From: an uncultured Pelagibacteraceae bacterium
GTDB lineage: Bacteria > Pseudomonadota > Alphaproteobacteria > Pelagibacterales > Pelagibacteraceae
Length of the DNA: 64,000 nt
Assembly: GCA_902543575.1 (NCBI GenBank)
Contig: CACBYV010000003.1
Location: 62,001-126,000 of the forward strand
Direction: 5' to 3'
Positions within the stretch are counted from its first letter, which is position 1, and each line of letters opens with the position of its first letter. Shown piece by piece: positions 8,490-17,395 of this stretch. The position numbers were made by a program, and so were the translations under genes. The notes under the pieces were generated by a model. That model ran no database searches. It was not told where the DNA came from and saw only the letters and a program-made list of their open reading frames with translations.

Positions 8490-9572
8490 TTATAAATCTA
8501 ATCCTTTATCCGATAAAATATTAGAATACTTTTTAAAAATAGAATTTTTATTTAAAATTTTAAAAACTGGTTTTGAAATTGAATTGTTAATATTACTATC
8601 TAATCTAAAAAATTCATATATGCCATCAACTGCTTTTCCATAAAGATAATTAAGATGTTTTGTAGAATTCTGGAAATCTTCTGCAACGGACATATCAATT
8701 GGAAGGCCTAAAGATATTCTATCATTAACTAATTTTGAGATTATTTTGATATCCCTAATCGTCATGTTAAATCCTTGCCCGGCAAGGGGATGTATGCGGT
8801 GTATTAAATCACCAAAAGCTAGGATATTATTGTAAGTATAATTTCTAAGCATTTCAAAACTCAGACTAAAATTTTCAATTTTATTAATTTTAGTATTTGA
8901 ATAGAAAGAATTATACTTTTTAAATATATCAATTATTTTTTTATCATCTATTTTCGTTCCCTTATAAGAAAAAACTATTGAAGTTTTTGTATTTGATAAT
9001 GGTAGAAATGCCAAAGGTCCAAATTTTGTAAAAACTTGAATAGCAATATCATTATCTTTACGATTATGATTTATTAGAAATGTATATGCTCTACTTCTAT
9101 AATTTTTTTTTATTTTGTTTGTAAAAAATTTATTTGAAATAAAATTTTTGTTTTCACTATTAATAACTAGGTCATATTTTTTAATTTTATTGAGAATAAG
9201 TGAATCAGTAGTATCTGAATAATATAATTTTATAAATTTTGATTTATTTATTTTTTTAAAAAAAATTTCATTTAATTTTGAATAAGATACTAAATTAAAA
9301 ACCTCTTTATTTTTTTTATTAAAGTTAATTATCTCTTTGGATTGTGAACCTTCTGTGAAAATTTTAATTTCTTTACTTTTCCAAGGTATAATGCTCGATT
9401 TTGTATAAAATTTTAAATAATCAAAATTTTCGCTTGATAAAGCTATTGTTCTATTTGTATTTATGTTTTGAAACTTTTTATTTAAATATATGTCAACATT
9501 GAGTTTTTTTTCCTCAAAAACATTGGCAAGAATCAAATTTGTTAAATTTTGGCCTATAAGACAAATTTTCAT
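8490..9572 (-). CDS. UbiH/COQ6-family FAD-dependent ring hydroxylase
   Basis: This 360-residue flavoprotein monooxygenase is likely involved in ubiquinone ring hydroxylation. The N-terminal FAD-binding region is degenerate (ICLIGQNLTNLILAN in place of GxGxxG). The RTIALSSENFDYL segment near residue 45 and the second FAD motif AFGDLIHRIHPLAGQGFNMTIRD near residues 253-275 (quoted as GDLIHRIHPLAGQGFNM) are clear UbiH/UbiF/VisC signatures. It is shorter than the usual 390-410. The intact second FAD motif argues for function despite the odd Rossmann loop. Which hydroxylation position it serves cannot be told from sequence. Confidence 0.85.
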   Translation of the reverse strand: MKICLIGQNLTNLILANVFEEKKLNVDIYLNKKFQNINTNRTIALSSENFDYLKFYTKSSIIPWKSKEIKIFTEGSQSKEIINFNKKNKEVFNLVSYSKLNEIFFKKINKSKFIKLYYSDTTDSLILNKIKKYDLVINSENKNFISNKFFTNKIKKNYRSRAYTFLINHNRKDNDIAIQVFTKFGPLAFLPLSNTKTSIVFSYKGTKIDDKKIIDIFKKYNSFYSNTKINKIENFSLSFEMLRNYTYNNILAFGDLIHRIHPLAGQGFNMTIRDIKIISKLVNDRISLGLPIDMSVAEDFQNSTKHLNYLYGKAVDGIYEFFRLDSNINNSISKPVFKILNKNSIFKKYSNILSDKGLDL

Positions 9573-9633
9573 AACAAAATAATTTTAACAATAAAAATTA
9601 AATGATACAAAGTGACAAAAGCAGTTTTGATTC

Positions 9634-11712
9634 ATGATATTTAAAAATTATATCAATAAAATAAGCGATTTTATTATAAAGAGATTAGCAGAATTAGTTG
9701 GTATTTTTCTGGTAGTTGTCTCGATATTACTTTTTATATCTTTAGTAAGCTATTCACCAGAGGATCCAAATTTTATATTTCCAGAAAATCAGGAGATAAA
9801 AAATTTGCTTGGGTTTAGGGGGAGTTTTATTGCTGATATATTTTTTCAATCAATTGGTATAATATCGCTCCTAGTTCCTTTTTCTCTTCTATTTACTGGG
9901 CTATCAATAACAATTAACAAAAAATTTGTTGTTATTATAGAAAATATCTTTTTCATAATTCTTTACATTATTGTTGCTGCATTTTTCTTTGGTATTTTCC
10001 ATAAGGAAACTTATTGGTTAATAATAAATGGCAATAATGGCTTTGTTGGTGATTTAATGTCTGAGTCTTTAATTGCAGACTTTTTAAAAATTAACAAAAC
10101 ATTAAGTTACTATTTTTTAATATTTTTTATTTTATTATTTTTTCTTTTAAGTAGTAATTTCAAAATTTCACATATCTTAAATTTTTTTACATTAACGAAA
10201 AAAATATTTTTTTCAAAAAGAAATTATTCTATTAATCAAGAAAATATAATTAAAGAAAGTCCTATAGTTGAAAAAGCTAAGGAACGTCCTGTTCAAGAAG
10301 ATTTATTTACTAGCAATAAATCAATTTTAAACGATATAAAAATTAAATTACCTTTAATCGATTTTTTAAAAAAACCAGAAAAAATTTCCTCTAAAAAGGA
10401 AGATATTAAAATTGATGCTGAAGGATTAGAGAAAATACTTCTTGATTTTGGTGTTGAGGGAAAAATAAAAAAAATAAGTCATGGGCCAGTTGTTTCTCTA
10501 AACGAATTTGAACCTGCGGCTGGAGTTAAGGTTTCTAAAATTATTAATCTATCAGAGGACATTGCTAGAAATACAAGTTCCGAATCAGCAAGAATTGCTA
10601 CAATTCCTGGGAGTAATACTGTTGGTATTGAACTACCCAAGTTGTCCAGGGAAAATGTTTTTTTAAGAGAAATAATTTCAGATAAGAATTTTAAAAAAAG
10701 AGAAATAAAGCTACCAATTGCTCTTGGAAAAAATATATCTGGAGAACCGATAACTAGTGATTTAAGTGTGATGCCTCATTTATTAATAGCTGGCACAACT
10801 GGATCAGGGAAATCAGTATGTATTAATACAATTATCCTATCACTTATTTATAAACATACTCCTGAGATCTGTAAGTTCATTTTGATTGATCCAAAAATGC
10901 TAGAGCTTTCAACTTATGAGGGGATCCCCCATTTATTGTGTCCAGTTATCACTGAAGCAAAAAAAGCAGCATCTGTTTTAGGTTGGGTAGTCAAAGAAAT
11001 GGAAAACAGATACAGGTTAATGACGAAAGTGGGTGTAAGGAACATTGATGGATATAACGAAAAGCATAAAGTTAAGATGCCTTATATTGTTGTAATTGTT
11101 GATGAAATGTCAGATCTTATGCTTGTGGCTGGTAAAGAAATTGAAAACTATATTCAAAAATTATCACAAATGGCTAGAGCGGCTGGAATTCATATAATAA
11201 TGGCTACTCAAAGACCAAGCGTTGATGTAATAACTGGAACAATAAAGGCTAATTTTCCTACTCGTATTTCATTCCAGGTAACCTCTAAAATTGATAGTAG
11301 AACAATTTTGGGTGAGCAAGGAGCAGAGCAACTTCTAGGGAAAGGAGATATGTTATATATGTCTTCAGCAAACAGAATAACTAGAATACATGCACCTTAC
11401 GTATCTGAAATAGAGATAGATAAAGTAAATAACTTTTTAAGAAATCAGGCAGAGCCAGATTATGTTGATGAAATTTTGAGTTTTGCTGACGAGAGAGAAA
11501 TAGGTGAAAAAAATAAAGATAATTCTGATACTGATGAATTGTATAATGAAGCATTAGAAATAATTAAATCAGAAAGAAAAGCATCTACCTCATTTTTACA
11601 AAGAAAATTACAAATTGGATATAATAGAGCTGCAAGAATTATTGATCAAATGGAAGCAAATGGTGAAGTTAGTAAAGCTAACCATGTAGGCAAAAGGGAA
11701 GTTTTAAAATAG
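9634..11712 (+). CDS. ftsK: DNA translocase FtsK
   Basis: This 692-residue septal DNA translocase pumps and resolves chromosome dimers at division. It has about four to five N-terminal membrane segments (residues 20-175), a short low-complexity linker (about 180-250), and the RecA-like motor with Walker A AGTTGSGKS (residues 386-394) and Walker B IVVIVDEMSDL. The C-terminal gamma winged helix is present (SFLQRKLQIGYNRAARIIDQ), which reads polar KOPS sequences. The linker is much shorter than in E. coli, as in other streamlined Alphaproteobacteria. Its stop shares one base with the GTG of lolA, so the two are coupled. Confidence 0.96.
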   Translation: MIFKNYINKISDFIIKRLAELVGIFLVVVSILLFISLVSYSPEDPNFIFPENQEIKNLLGFRGSFIADIFFQSIGIISLLVPFSLLFTGLSITINKKFVVIIENIFFIILYIIVAAFFFGIFHKETYWLIINGNNGFVGDLMSESLIADFLKINKTLSYYFLIFFILLFFLLSSNFKISHILNFFTLTKKIFFSKRNYSINQENIIKESPIVEKAKERPVQEDLFTSNKSILNDIKIKLPLIDFLKKPEKISSKKEDIKIDAEGLEKILLDFGVEGKIKKISHGPVVSLNEFEPAAGVKVSKIINLSEDIARNTSSESARIATIPGSNTVGIELPKLSRENVFLREIISDKNFKKREIKLPIALGKNISGEPITSDLSVMPHLLIAGTTGSGKSVCINTIILSLIYKHTPEICKFILIDPKMLELSTYEGIPHLLCPVITEAKKAASVLGWVVKEMENRYRLMTKVGVRNIDGYNEKHKVKMPYIVVIVDEMSDLMLVAGKEIENYIQKLSQMARAAGIHIIMATQRPSVDVITGTIKANFPTRISFQVTSKIDSRTILGEQGAEQLLGKGDMLYMSSANRITRIHAPYVSEIEIDKVNNFLRNQAEPDYVDEILSFADEREIGEKNKDNSDTDELYNEALEIIKSERKASTSFLQRKLQIGYNRAARIIDQMEANGEVSKANHVGKREVLK

Positions 11713-12266
11713 TGAAGTATATAATTTTTATTTTGATATTTTTTTACCCATTAAATATTTTTGCATCATCAAAGCAACTAATAAAAAATAAATTAGAACA
11801 TACTGATAATATGTCTTTTAAATTTATTCAAAAAATCGGAAAAAAAACTGAACAGGGAGAATGTATAATTTCTTACTCAAAAAAAATTTTATGTAAGTAT
11901 GATGATATTTATAATAAAATTTTAGTATCTAACGGAAGATCACTCGTGATAAATAGTAAAAAAATTAAAAATTATTTAAGATACCAACTTAAAGATACTC
12001 CTCTTGATTTAATTTTAGACAAAAAATTTCTACTAGATAAAATAGATCAGGTGAAAACAATTGAAGAGAATGATGAAACTTTCTCTTTTAAAATTGTACA
12101 TAACAATAATTTGTTAAATATTTTTTTTGATAAAAATAGTTATGAAATAAAAGGTTGGACTACAACTGACATTTATCTTAACAAAGTTGAAACCAAGTTG
12201 TCTGATGTGGAAACAAATATAATGATTAATGAAAGAATATTTAGAGTTCAAAATTATATTAACTAA
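11712..12266 (+). CDS. lolA: LolA-like outer-membrane lipoprotein carrier
   Basis: This 184-residue periplasmic protein has an N-terminal signal peptide (IIFILIFFYPLNIFASS, residues 4-20). The body reads as a LolA-type beta barrel: MSFKFIQKIGKKTEQGECIISY early, then LVINSKKIKNY and LDLILDKKFLL. LolA shuttles lipoproteins from LolCDE to the outer membrane. The position directly after ftsK is conserved in Alphaproteobacteria and supports the call. It starts with GTG overlapping the ftsK stop and overlaps a convergent GNAT gene by 8 bp. The protein is divergent, so the name rests on context as well as pattern. Confidence 0.8.
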   Translation: MKYIIFILIFFYPLNIFASSKQLIKNKLEHTDNMSFKFIQKIGKKTEQGECIISYSKKILCKYDDIYNKILVSNGRSLVINSKKIKNYLRYQLKDTPLDLILDKKFLLDKIDQVKTIEENDETFSFKIVHNNNLLNIFFDKNSYEIKGWTTTDIYLNKVETKLSDVETNIMINERIFRVQNYIN

Positions 12267-12771
12267 TATCCAAATTAATAGTTTCAGATTTAAAAATTTT
12301 CATTCCTCTTCCTAAATAATTTTTAAGTGCATGTTTGTGGTCAAGCGAACAAGTATGCAACCAAACTTTTTTAGTATTTTTTCTAAATCCTAACTTTAAT
12401 GCTTCAGACAGTAGATATGCGCCATATTTTTTTCCTATGAATTGATCAAGGATACCAAAATAGGCCACTTCACATTTTTGCGATTCTGGATGAAATAAAA
12501 GTTCAAAAAAACCAATTAAATCATCGTTTTCACTAAGTATGTAAGTCTCTAAATTTGAATTGTTGGTATAATCCATCCATTTAGTGTCATTCCAAACTAA
12601 TCTATCAATCCAACGATAACTTTTTCCAATCTGCTTATAAAAAAATTTATTGATTTGAAAATCTGGTGGATTTTTTTTCTCTATCTTGCATGAATTTTGA
12701 GGCTTTTCAGATAAATTAATTTTATCTGGTGAATCTATCTCTAAATATTTTCTGTCAACTGTAGTTATCAC
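12259..12771 (-). CDS. GNAT family N-acetyltransferase
   Basis: This 170-residue cytoplasmic protein has a GNAT fold. The GFFELLFHP and CEVAYFGILDQFIGKKYGAYLLSEA segments (quoted in part: FIGKKYGAYLLSEAL) give the acetyl-CoA-binding Q/RxxGxG/A-like motif in the form IGKKYGAYLL. VWLHTCSLDHKHALKNYLGRGM is typical of the C-terminal strand and helix (quoted: HKHALKNYLGRGM). The substrate is unknown. It overlaps the HIT gene upstream by 4 bp (ATGA-type), so the two are co-transcribed, and the tail overlaps lolA convergently by 8 bp. Confidence 0.85.
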   Translation of the reverse strand: MITTVDRKYLEIDSPDKINLSEKPQNSCKIEKKNPPDFQINKFFYKQIGKSYRWIDRLVWNDTKWMDYTNNSNLETYILSENDDLIGFFELLFHPESQKCEVAYFGILDQFIGKKYGAYLLSEALKLGFRKNTKKVWLHTCSLDHKHALKNYLGRGMKIFKSETINLDIS

Positions 12772-13133
12772 GAAACCATTTTTCCAACTTTTTCTCCACC
12801 AAATAAATGAAAATGCAGATGTGGGACTTCTTGGCCACCAAAATCACTTATATTAGCGAGAGCTCTATAGCCTTTACCATCAATGGATGAGATGCCTAAT
12901 TTTTTTGCAACAGTAGTAACACCTTTCATTAAGCCAATTATTTCTTCATTGGATGCATTCGAACTGAAATCGTCTAAGTCAATATATTTTCCTTTTGGAA
13001 TTACTAATGCATGAATTTTTTTTTGAGGATTGATGTCATAAAATGATAGTACAAAGTCATCTTCGTAAATTTTATTACAAGGTATTTCACCTCTTAAGAT
13101 TTTTGCAAATATATTATTCTCATCATATTTCAT
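12768..13133 (-). CDS. HIT-family (histidine triad) nucleotide hydrolase
   Basis: This 121-residue HINT-type protein hydrolyses nucleoside phosphoramidates or acts on dinucleotides. It shows the N-terminal IFAKILRGEIPCNKIYEDD signature, the IHALVIPKGKY strand, and the histidine triad HLHFHLFGG with catalytic histidines near residues 108-112. Length is typical of HINT proteins. It is translationally coupled to the downstream GNAT gene and lies 6 bases from the membrane-anchored small protein upstream. Confidence 0.94.
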   Translation of the reverse strand: MKYDENNIFAKILRGEIPCNKIYEDDFVLSFYDINPQKKIHALVIPKGKYIDLDDFSSNASNEEIIGLMKGVTTVAKKLGISSIDGKGYRALANISDFGGQEVPHLHFHLFGGEKVGKMVS

Positions 13134-13139
13134 AGATTA

Positions 13140-13442
13140 TTATTTATCTCCCAAAGGTTTTCCAGTTATATCCGTTGTAAAGTATTGATAAAACATTACA
13201 GATATAACTTCAATATTTTCCATCATTCTAATCATATCAAAACTTAAATCAGCTTTTTTACAATTCAATTCTCTAAAATAATAAACTCTCGTATTTCCTA
13301 ATGAAATATCAATCTCTTTACTCAATTCTTCAATAATATTACTTTTTTTTTTGATAACGTAATTATAACTGCATACATTAGCAGTAGCCCAAGTAAGTAT
13401 GCTAAATATTATTGCAGCAATAATCAAAGACAACTTTAACAT
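13140..13442 (-). CDS. Small secreted or membrane-anchored protein of unknown function
   Basis: This 100-residue protein starts with a hydrophobic segment (LSLIIAAIIFSILTWATANVC, quoted in part as LIIAAIIFSILTWATA) that could be a cleavable signal peptide ending at ATA or a membrane anchor. The remaining mature part contains two cysteines (CSYNY and NCKKA) that could pair. No family is recognised. It lies between the tandem pilin genes and the HIT gene on the same strand, 22 bases after the second pilin stop, so it may belong to the pilin operon. Confidence 0.65.
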   Translation of the reverse strand: MLKLSLIIAAIIFSILTWATANVCSYNYVIKKKSNIIEELSKEIDISLGNTRVYYFRELNCKKADLSFDMIRMMENIEVISVMFYQYFTTDITGKPLGDK

Positions 13443-13464
13443 TTATTAATTATTTAAATAATAC

Positions 13465-14016
13465 TTAATAATTTATAGGCGAGTCAACAAAGACCCATTC
13501 ATTCTTATCATTGCCATTATTGTCACCTATATTTGATAATATTGCTGTTTTATTTTCACCACCTAAATTAAAAAACATAATTTCACCTTTCTGAACATAA
13601 GTGTTAGAGAGAGTTTTAGTACCCCCTCTAGTAATATTAAATGAGCTTGTAACCGCTTTTGATGCAATTGCATTATTCCCATTGTAAGGATTTTTAAAGT
13701 CTCCATTGTTATAAAAGAAATGGCTTGCCGCATATGCCAATGCCGTACCATCATCTGAGCATTTTATAAAATACCTAAAATTACTACTATCATTATTTAA
13801 ATACATGCCATTATTGTAATTTCCTTGATAGGCTGAACAAACTTTTGTTGACTCTGCAGCTAGCCAACTAGATAGAGTTTTAAGGTTTTGTTTAGCTGTT
13901 TTTATTTTAGCTCCTTTAGTATAGCCACTGTAAGCAACTACACCAACTGCAGCTAAAATTCCAATTATTGCTACTACAACAAGCAATTCAATTAATGTGA
14001 AACCTTTTTGTTTCAT
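13465..14016 (-). CDS. Type IV pilin-like protein (downstream copy)
   Basis: This 183-residue prepilin has the class III signal MKQKG^FTLIELLVVVAIIG: a short basic leader, prepilin-peptidase site after Gly5, Phe+1 and Glu+5, then the hydrophobic alpha-1 helix. The mature C-terminal domain has two cysteines about 25 residues apart (CSAYQG, KCSDDG) and is rich in Asn/Gly. It would be a subunit of a type IV pilus or a pseudopilus or competence fibre. Its ATG overlaps the upstream pilin's stop by one base, and its first 96 bases are a duplicate of that gene's start. No pilus assembly genes are in this window. Confidence 0.9.
   Translation of the reverse strand: MKQKGFTLIELLVVVAIIGILAAVGVVAYSGYTKGAKIKTAKQNLKTLSSWLAAESTKVCSAYQGNYNNGMYLNNDSSNFRYFIKCSDDGTALAYAASHFFYNNGDFKNPYNGNNAIASKAVTSSFNITRGGTKTLSNTYVQKGEIMFFNLGGENKTAILSNIGDNNGNDKNEWVFVDSPINY
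13921..14016 (-). repeat. Duplicated pilin 5' segment, copy 2
   Basis: These 96 bases encode the pilin leader and alpha-1 helix. They match 14403-14498 at about 85% identity by eye with no gaps (offset 482 bp), which indicates a tandem gene duplication with diverged C-terminal domains. Confidence 0.85.
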
Positions 14017-14498
14017 TAATTTATTGTTATATCTTTGCTACAAAGATGGTTTGGCACAGTGCACATAGTTCCTGTGCAAGGAGTAGTGACACAAGTTAAA
14101 ACTTGAATTGTAGTCCCTGGTGATCTCATCCTATTATATCCAACATCTGTATCATTGGAAACACCTCCTCCATGGGTTACAGAAGTTTTTGAACTATCAT
14201 ATGGGTTCTTAAAATCCACTAATGCTTTTTCAGTTGCTTTTGCAACAAAATCTTTCCAATTAGCCAAGCTTTGTTTTGAACAATCTAATTCGCCGTTCAT
14301 TGCTTTAGATTCACCCAATGAACATTTCATTGTTTCACTCATAATATATTTAACAATTGCATTGTGATTAGACTTTGCTGCAGATTTTTTTGCACCAGAG
14401 GTGTATCCACTATAAGCAACAACACCAACTGCAGCTAAGATGCCAATAATTGCTACTACAACAAGTAATTCGATTAATGTGAACCCATTGCGCTTCAT
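14016..14498 (-). CDS. Type IV pilin-like protein (upstream copy)
   Basis: I chose the ATG at 14498 (160 residues) because it places MKRNG^FTLIELLVVVAIIG at the N-terminus, the proper short prepilin leader with cleavage after Gly. An open frame continues upstream to 14567, but that extension would bury the leader. The mature domain carries several cysteines (CSLGE, LDCSK, LTCVTTPCTGTMCTV, HLCSK), many more than its neighbour, implying a disulfide-rich C-terminal region. It is the first gene of the leftward pilin pair and diverges from the TRAP transporter operon. Role: type IV pilus or pseudopilus subunit. Confidence 0.88.
   Translation of the reverse strand: MKRNGFTLIELLVVVAIIGILAAVGVVAYSGYTSGAKKSAAKSNHNAIVKYIMSETMKCSLGESKAMNGELDCSKQSLANWKDFVAKATEKALVDFKNPYDSSKTSVTHGGGVSNDTDVGYNRMRSPGTTIQVLTCVTTPCTGTMCTVPNHLCSKDITIN
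14403..14498 (-). repeat. Duplicated pilin 5' segment, copy 1
   Basis: This is the partner of 13921-14016, covering the start codon through the end of the conserved helix (SGYT). Divergence begins immediately after, so only the assembly-signal region has been kept similar. Confidence 0.85.
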
Positions 14499-14588
14499 TT
14501 TGAAAAATATTCTATTAAATTTTTTAAAATTTTGCATTGTTAAAATATATGCAACTAATAAGATCAATTTTTAAAAAAGAGAGGAAAA

Positions 14589-15605
14589 ATGAATAAATTT
14601 AAATCAATTTACAAAGCTATTATTAGCTTAACATTTATTTTTTCATTTGTTCTTACTTCAACAGCTGCTTTTTCAGAGATAGTTGGACGCTTATCTGTTC
14701 ACTGGAGCCCGAAGCACCATAGTGCTAAACATGCACAAATTTTCGCAGATGAAGTTAATAAAAGAGCAAAAGGAAAATTAAAAATAGAAGTTTATCCATC
14801 TAAACAATTATTTGGAATTAGAGAAGTAATGGGTGCAGTAACTTCTGGTGCAGTTGAACTTGGGGGAATTGTCGGAGTAGTAAGTTTTCCACCAATCAAT
14901 AAAAACTTTAATGTTGCTTCATTTCCAGGGCTATTTAATTCATGGGAACAACAAAGAGGTTTTTTCCAAAACTCACCAAAAGGAAAAGAAATTTGGGGTG
15001 AGTTAACAAAAAAAACTAATTCAACATTAGTAATGTATAACCCGGTTGGACCAGTAATGACTTTTTCAAGCGCAAAAGAATTAACTGGTATCGATGCTAT
15101 GAAAGGTCTGAAGGCTAGAAGACTTTTAAAAAGTGAAGAACCAATGTGGGATGCTTTAGGAGCAAATAGAGTGTCTTTACCTACCGGTGAAGTTTACACT
15201 TCTTTACAAACTGGCATGATTGACACAATAAATAGTCCTCCAGGAAGTATTGAAGCATATAGTTGGTGGGAGTTTTTAAAATACGCTCAAAAACCTTATC
15301 AATATTATGCTGATGCATATATTATGGCAAACTCAACTTGGTTTAATAGTTTATCTCCAGACTTACAAAAAATCATAAAGGATGTTGGAAAAGAAATTGG
15401 AAAAAGATCAACTGACTTAATTATGGATACTGGAGAAAGTACTCTTAAAAAATTCCAAGAAAGAGGTGGGGTTGTTACTACACTTTCAGGAGCTGAAAAA
15501 GCTAAGTTTGATAAGCTTATGAAAGATGAAGTAATGCCAGCAATGGCTAAAATGATTGATGCTGATGCTTTAGAGGCAGCACAAGCATATGCAAAGAGCA
15601 ATTAG
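14589..15605 (+). CDS. dctP: TRAP transporter substrate-binding protein, DctP family
   Basis: This 338-residue periplasmic solute-binding protein has a Sec signal peptide (residues 1-30, hydrophobic core IISLTFIFSFVLTSTAAF, cleavage before SEI). DctP-family features follow: KHAQIFADEVNKRAKGKLKI with IEVYPSKQLFG, then GLKARRLLKSEEPMWDALGA and LPTGEVYTSLQTGMIDTINS (each a separate stretch), which includes the conserved arginine region that salt-bridges carboxylate ligands. It heads a PQM operon whose membrane subunits follow at 15634 and 16129. A GAGAGG ribosome-binding sequence sits just before the ATG. The ligand is not predictable; C4-dicarboxylates, keto acids and related organic acids are family substrates. 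Confidence 0.93.
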   Translation: MNKFKSIYKAIISLTFIFSFVLTSTAAFSEIVGRLSVHWSPKHHSAKHAQIFADEVNKRAKGKLKIEVYPSKQLFGIREVMGAVTSGAVELGGIVGVVSFPPINKNFNVASFPGLFNSWEQQRGFFQNSPKGKEIWGELTKKTNSTLVMYNPVGPVMTFSSAKELTGIDAMKGLKARRLLKSEEPMWDALGANRVSLPTGEVYTSLQTGMIDTINSPPGSIEAYSWWEFLKYAQKPYQYYADAYIMANSTWFNSLSPDLQKIIKDVGKEIGKRSTDLIMDTGESTLKKFQERGGVVTTLSGAEKAKFDKLMKDEVMPAMAKMIDADALEAAQAYAKSN

Positions 15606-15633
15606 AAGAAGTTAAACTTTTTCTATAAAGATT

Positions 15634-16128
15634 ATGAGGGCATTGCGAGCTATCAACAATTTGCTAGCAAAAGCTGCAATTTCGCTCGCAATGTTCATCG
15701 TCTTTTTAATGGTGGCAGCTTTAGCTTTAAGTGCCACAACAAGATTTATCACAGGTACAGGATTTGCGTGGTTTATTGAATTACCTCCCGTAATGGTGAG
15801 TTGGCTTGTTTTTCCATTACTTGGTCCTTTATTAAAGCAAGGACAACATATTAAAGTAGATTTTTTAAGTCATTATTTATCTGATAAATCAAAAAATATT
15901 ATTGGAACAATCGTAAATTTAATAGCTTTAATTTCTGCGTGCATATTCTTTAAGGCAGGAGTTGATGCAACTAGAATGTACTACAATTTAGGACAGATGA
16001 TGGAATTAGAAATTAATATTCCTATCTGGTGGATGTTTTTAGCATTTCCAGTTGGTTTTTTAATTTTAGCATTAACTTCATTAGAACTTATTTTGGATAA
16101 TTTAAAAAAGCTTTCAGGGAAAGAGTAA
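15634..16128 (+). CDS. dctQ: TRAP transporter small permease, DctQ family
   Basis: This 164-residue inner-membrane protein has four predicted spans: about 12-38, 52-70, 88-110 and 128-150. Length and topology match DctQ, which pairs with the large M subunit for Na+-driven uptake of the solute delivered by the periplasmic P protein. The conserved WFIELPPVMVSWLVFPLLG region precedes a GxxxKxGxHIxVD-like motif (LLKQGQHIKVDF) characteristic of the family. The stop directly abuts the ATG of the M subunit. Confidence 0.92.
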   Translation: MRALRAINNLLAKAAISLAMFIVFLMVAALALSATTRFITGTGFAWFIELPPVMVSWLVFPLLGPLLKQGQHIKVDFLSHYLSDKSKNIIGTIVNLIALISACIFFKAGVDATRMYYNLGQMMELEINIPIWWMFLAFPVGFLILALTSLELILDNLKKLSGKE

Positions 16129-17394
16129 ATGTTTGGACTAGCTTTTATTATTTCTCTTATAACATTGGTTATTTCTGTACCTATTTTTTTAGTGTTTGGT
16201 TTAGGAAGTTCTTTAGCTGCAATTGCTGGATTGAATTTACCTTGGTCGGTTTTGATTCAAGTTTCATTTGGTGCATTAACAAAACATGTTCTAATAGCTG
16301 TTCCATTATTTATTTTTACTGGAATGGCTATGTTAAAAGGTGGGGCAGCATCAAGATTAGTAAAATTTACTACAACACTAGTTGGACATTGGCCAGGCGG
16401 ATTAGGTGTTGCGATGGTTATTGCTATGGGTTTCTTCGCAGCTTTTTGTGGATCCATACTTGCTGCAATCACTGCAGTTGGCACAATCATGATGCCAAAG
16501 ATGATTGAACAAGGTTATCCAACTCCATTCGTTGTTGTCCTAGCAGCCTCTGCAGCTCTATTAGAGGCATTGATACCTCCATCCAATGCAGCCATATTAT
16601 TTAGTGCTCTAACTAATGTCCCAGTTTCTAAAACCTTTGCTGCAGGTGTTATTCCAGGATTAGTTCTCTTAGTTTTGATGGTCCTTCTAGTTTTGTTTAA
16701 ATGCAGGCATATTAGAACAGATGAGAAGGCTTCTTTTAAGGAAAGAGTAAGTTCTTTCATCGCTGCTTTACCAGCATTGATCACTCCAGTGATAATTTTA
16801 GGTGGAATTTATGCTGGTATACTAACTCCATCTGAATCAGCAGCTGTTGCAGGAGTATATGCAGTACTAATTGGATTTTTAATTTACCGTGAACTTACTT
16901 TTTCATCTTTAATGAGCTGTTTAAAGGAAACTGCAATCATAACCGCTGTAATTTTTGCAATTATAGCAACTGCAACATTTTTAAGTGTGGTTTTAACTTA
17001 CACTCAAGCTCCACAAAAAATTATAACATTCTTCACAGATAAAGGTGTGAGCGTAAATCTATTTTGGATAATGCTAGGAGCTATATGTTTAATTCTTGGA
17101 ACTTTCATCGAAATTGTTCCAGTATTTTATTTAACGGTGCCAATTTTTGCAGCAATCACATTATCTTTCAATCAAAGTTTACTTCATCTTTATGTGGTGT
17201 TTGTTGCTTTTGCAGGAATAGGAATGATCACACCCCCCGTATGCGTTGGTATTTATACAGCTGCAGGTGTGATCAAAGAAAATCCAGCCAAAGCTTTTAA
17301 AGAAGTTCCTCTATTTACAATCGTTGGAATAATTTATGGAATACTAATGATACTATTTCCAATATTCTCAACCTGGTTACCAAGCAAGTTGTAA
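16129..17394 (+). CDS. dctM: TRAP transporter large permease, DctM family
   Basis: This 421-residue polytopic transporter subunit has about 11-12 membrane segments. DctM signatures include VPLFIFTGMAMLKGGAASRL near residue 58, the AAFCGSILAAITAVGTIMMP motif (family GxSGSxxAxxxAxG), ALLEALIPPSNAAILF, and FAGIGMITPPVCVGIY near the end. It forms the Na+-coupled channel part of the TRAP system. The genes run P-Q-M with 28 and 0 bases between them, a single operon. TRAP systems are the hallmark organic-acid importers of SAR11. It ends 1 base before the convergent hisE stop. Confidence 0.95.
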   Translation: MFGLAFIISLITLVISVPIFLVFGLGSSLAAIAGLNLPWSVLIQVSFGALTKHVLIAVPLFIFTGMAMLKGGAASRLVKFTTTLVGHWPGGLGVAMVIAMGFFAAFCGSILAAITAVGTIMMPKMIEQGYPTPFVVVLAASAALLEALIPPSNAAILFSALTNVPVSKTFAAGVIPGLVLLVLMVLLVLFKCRHIRTDEKASFKERVSSFIAALPALITPVIILGGIYAGILTPSESAAVAGVYAVLIGFLIYRELTFSSLMSCLKETAIITAVIFAIIATATFLSVVLTYTQAPQKIITFFTDKGVSVNLFWIMLGAICLILGTFIEIVPVFYLTVPIFAAITLSFNQSLLHLYVVFVAFAGIGMITPPVCVGIYTAAGVIKENPAKAFKEVPLFTIVGIIYGILMILFPIFSTWLPSKL

Positions 17395-17395
17395 A

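Noticed and set aside
14499..14567. Upstream extension of the first pilin
   Set aside because: It would bury the prepilin leader MKRNG within the protein, which is incompatible with prepilin peptidase processing.
16257..16490. Long antisense and alternate frames inside dctM, hslU, dnaK, maeB and leuS
   Set aside because: They mirror codon bias of the strongly supported genes on the other strand or frame and have no motifs or ribosome sites.
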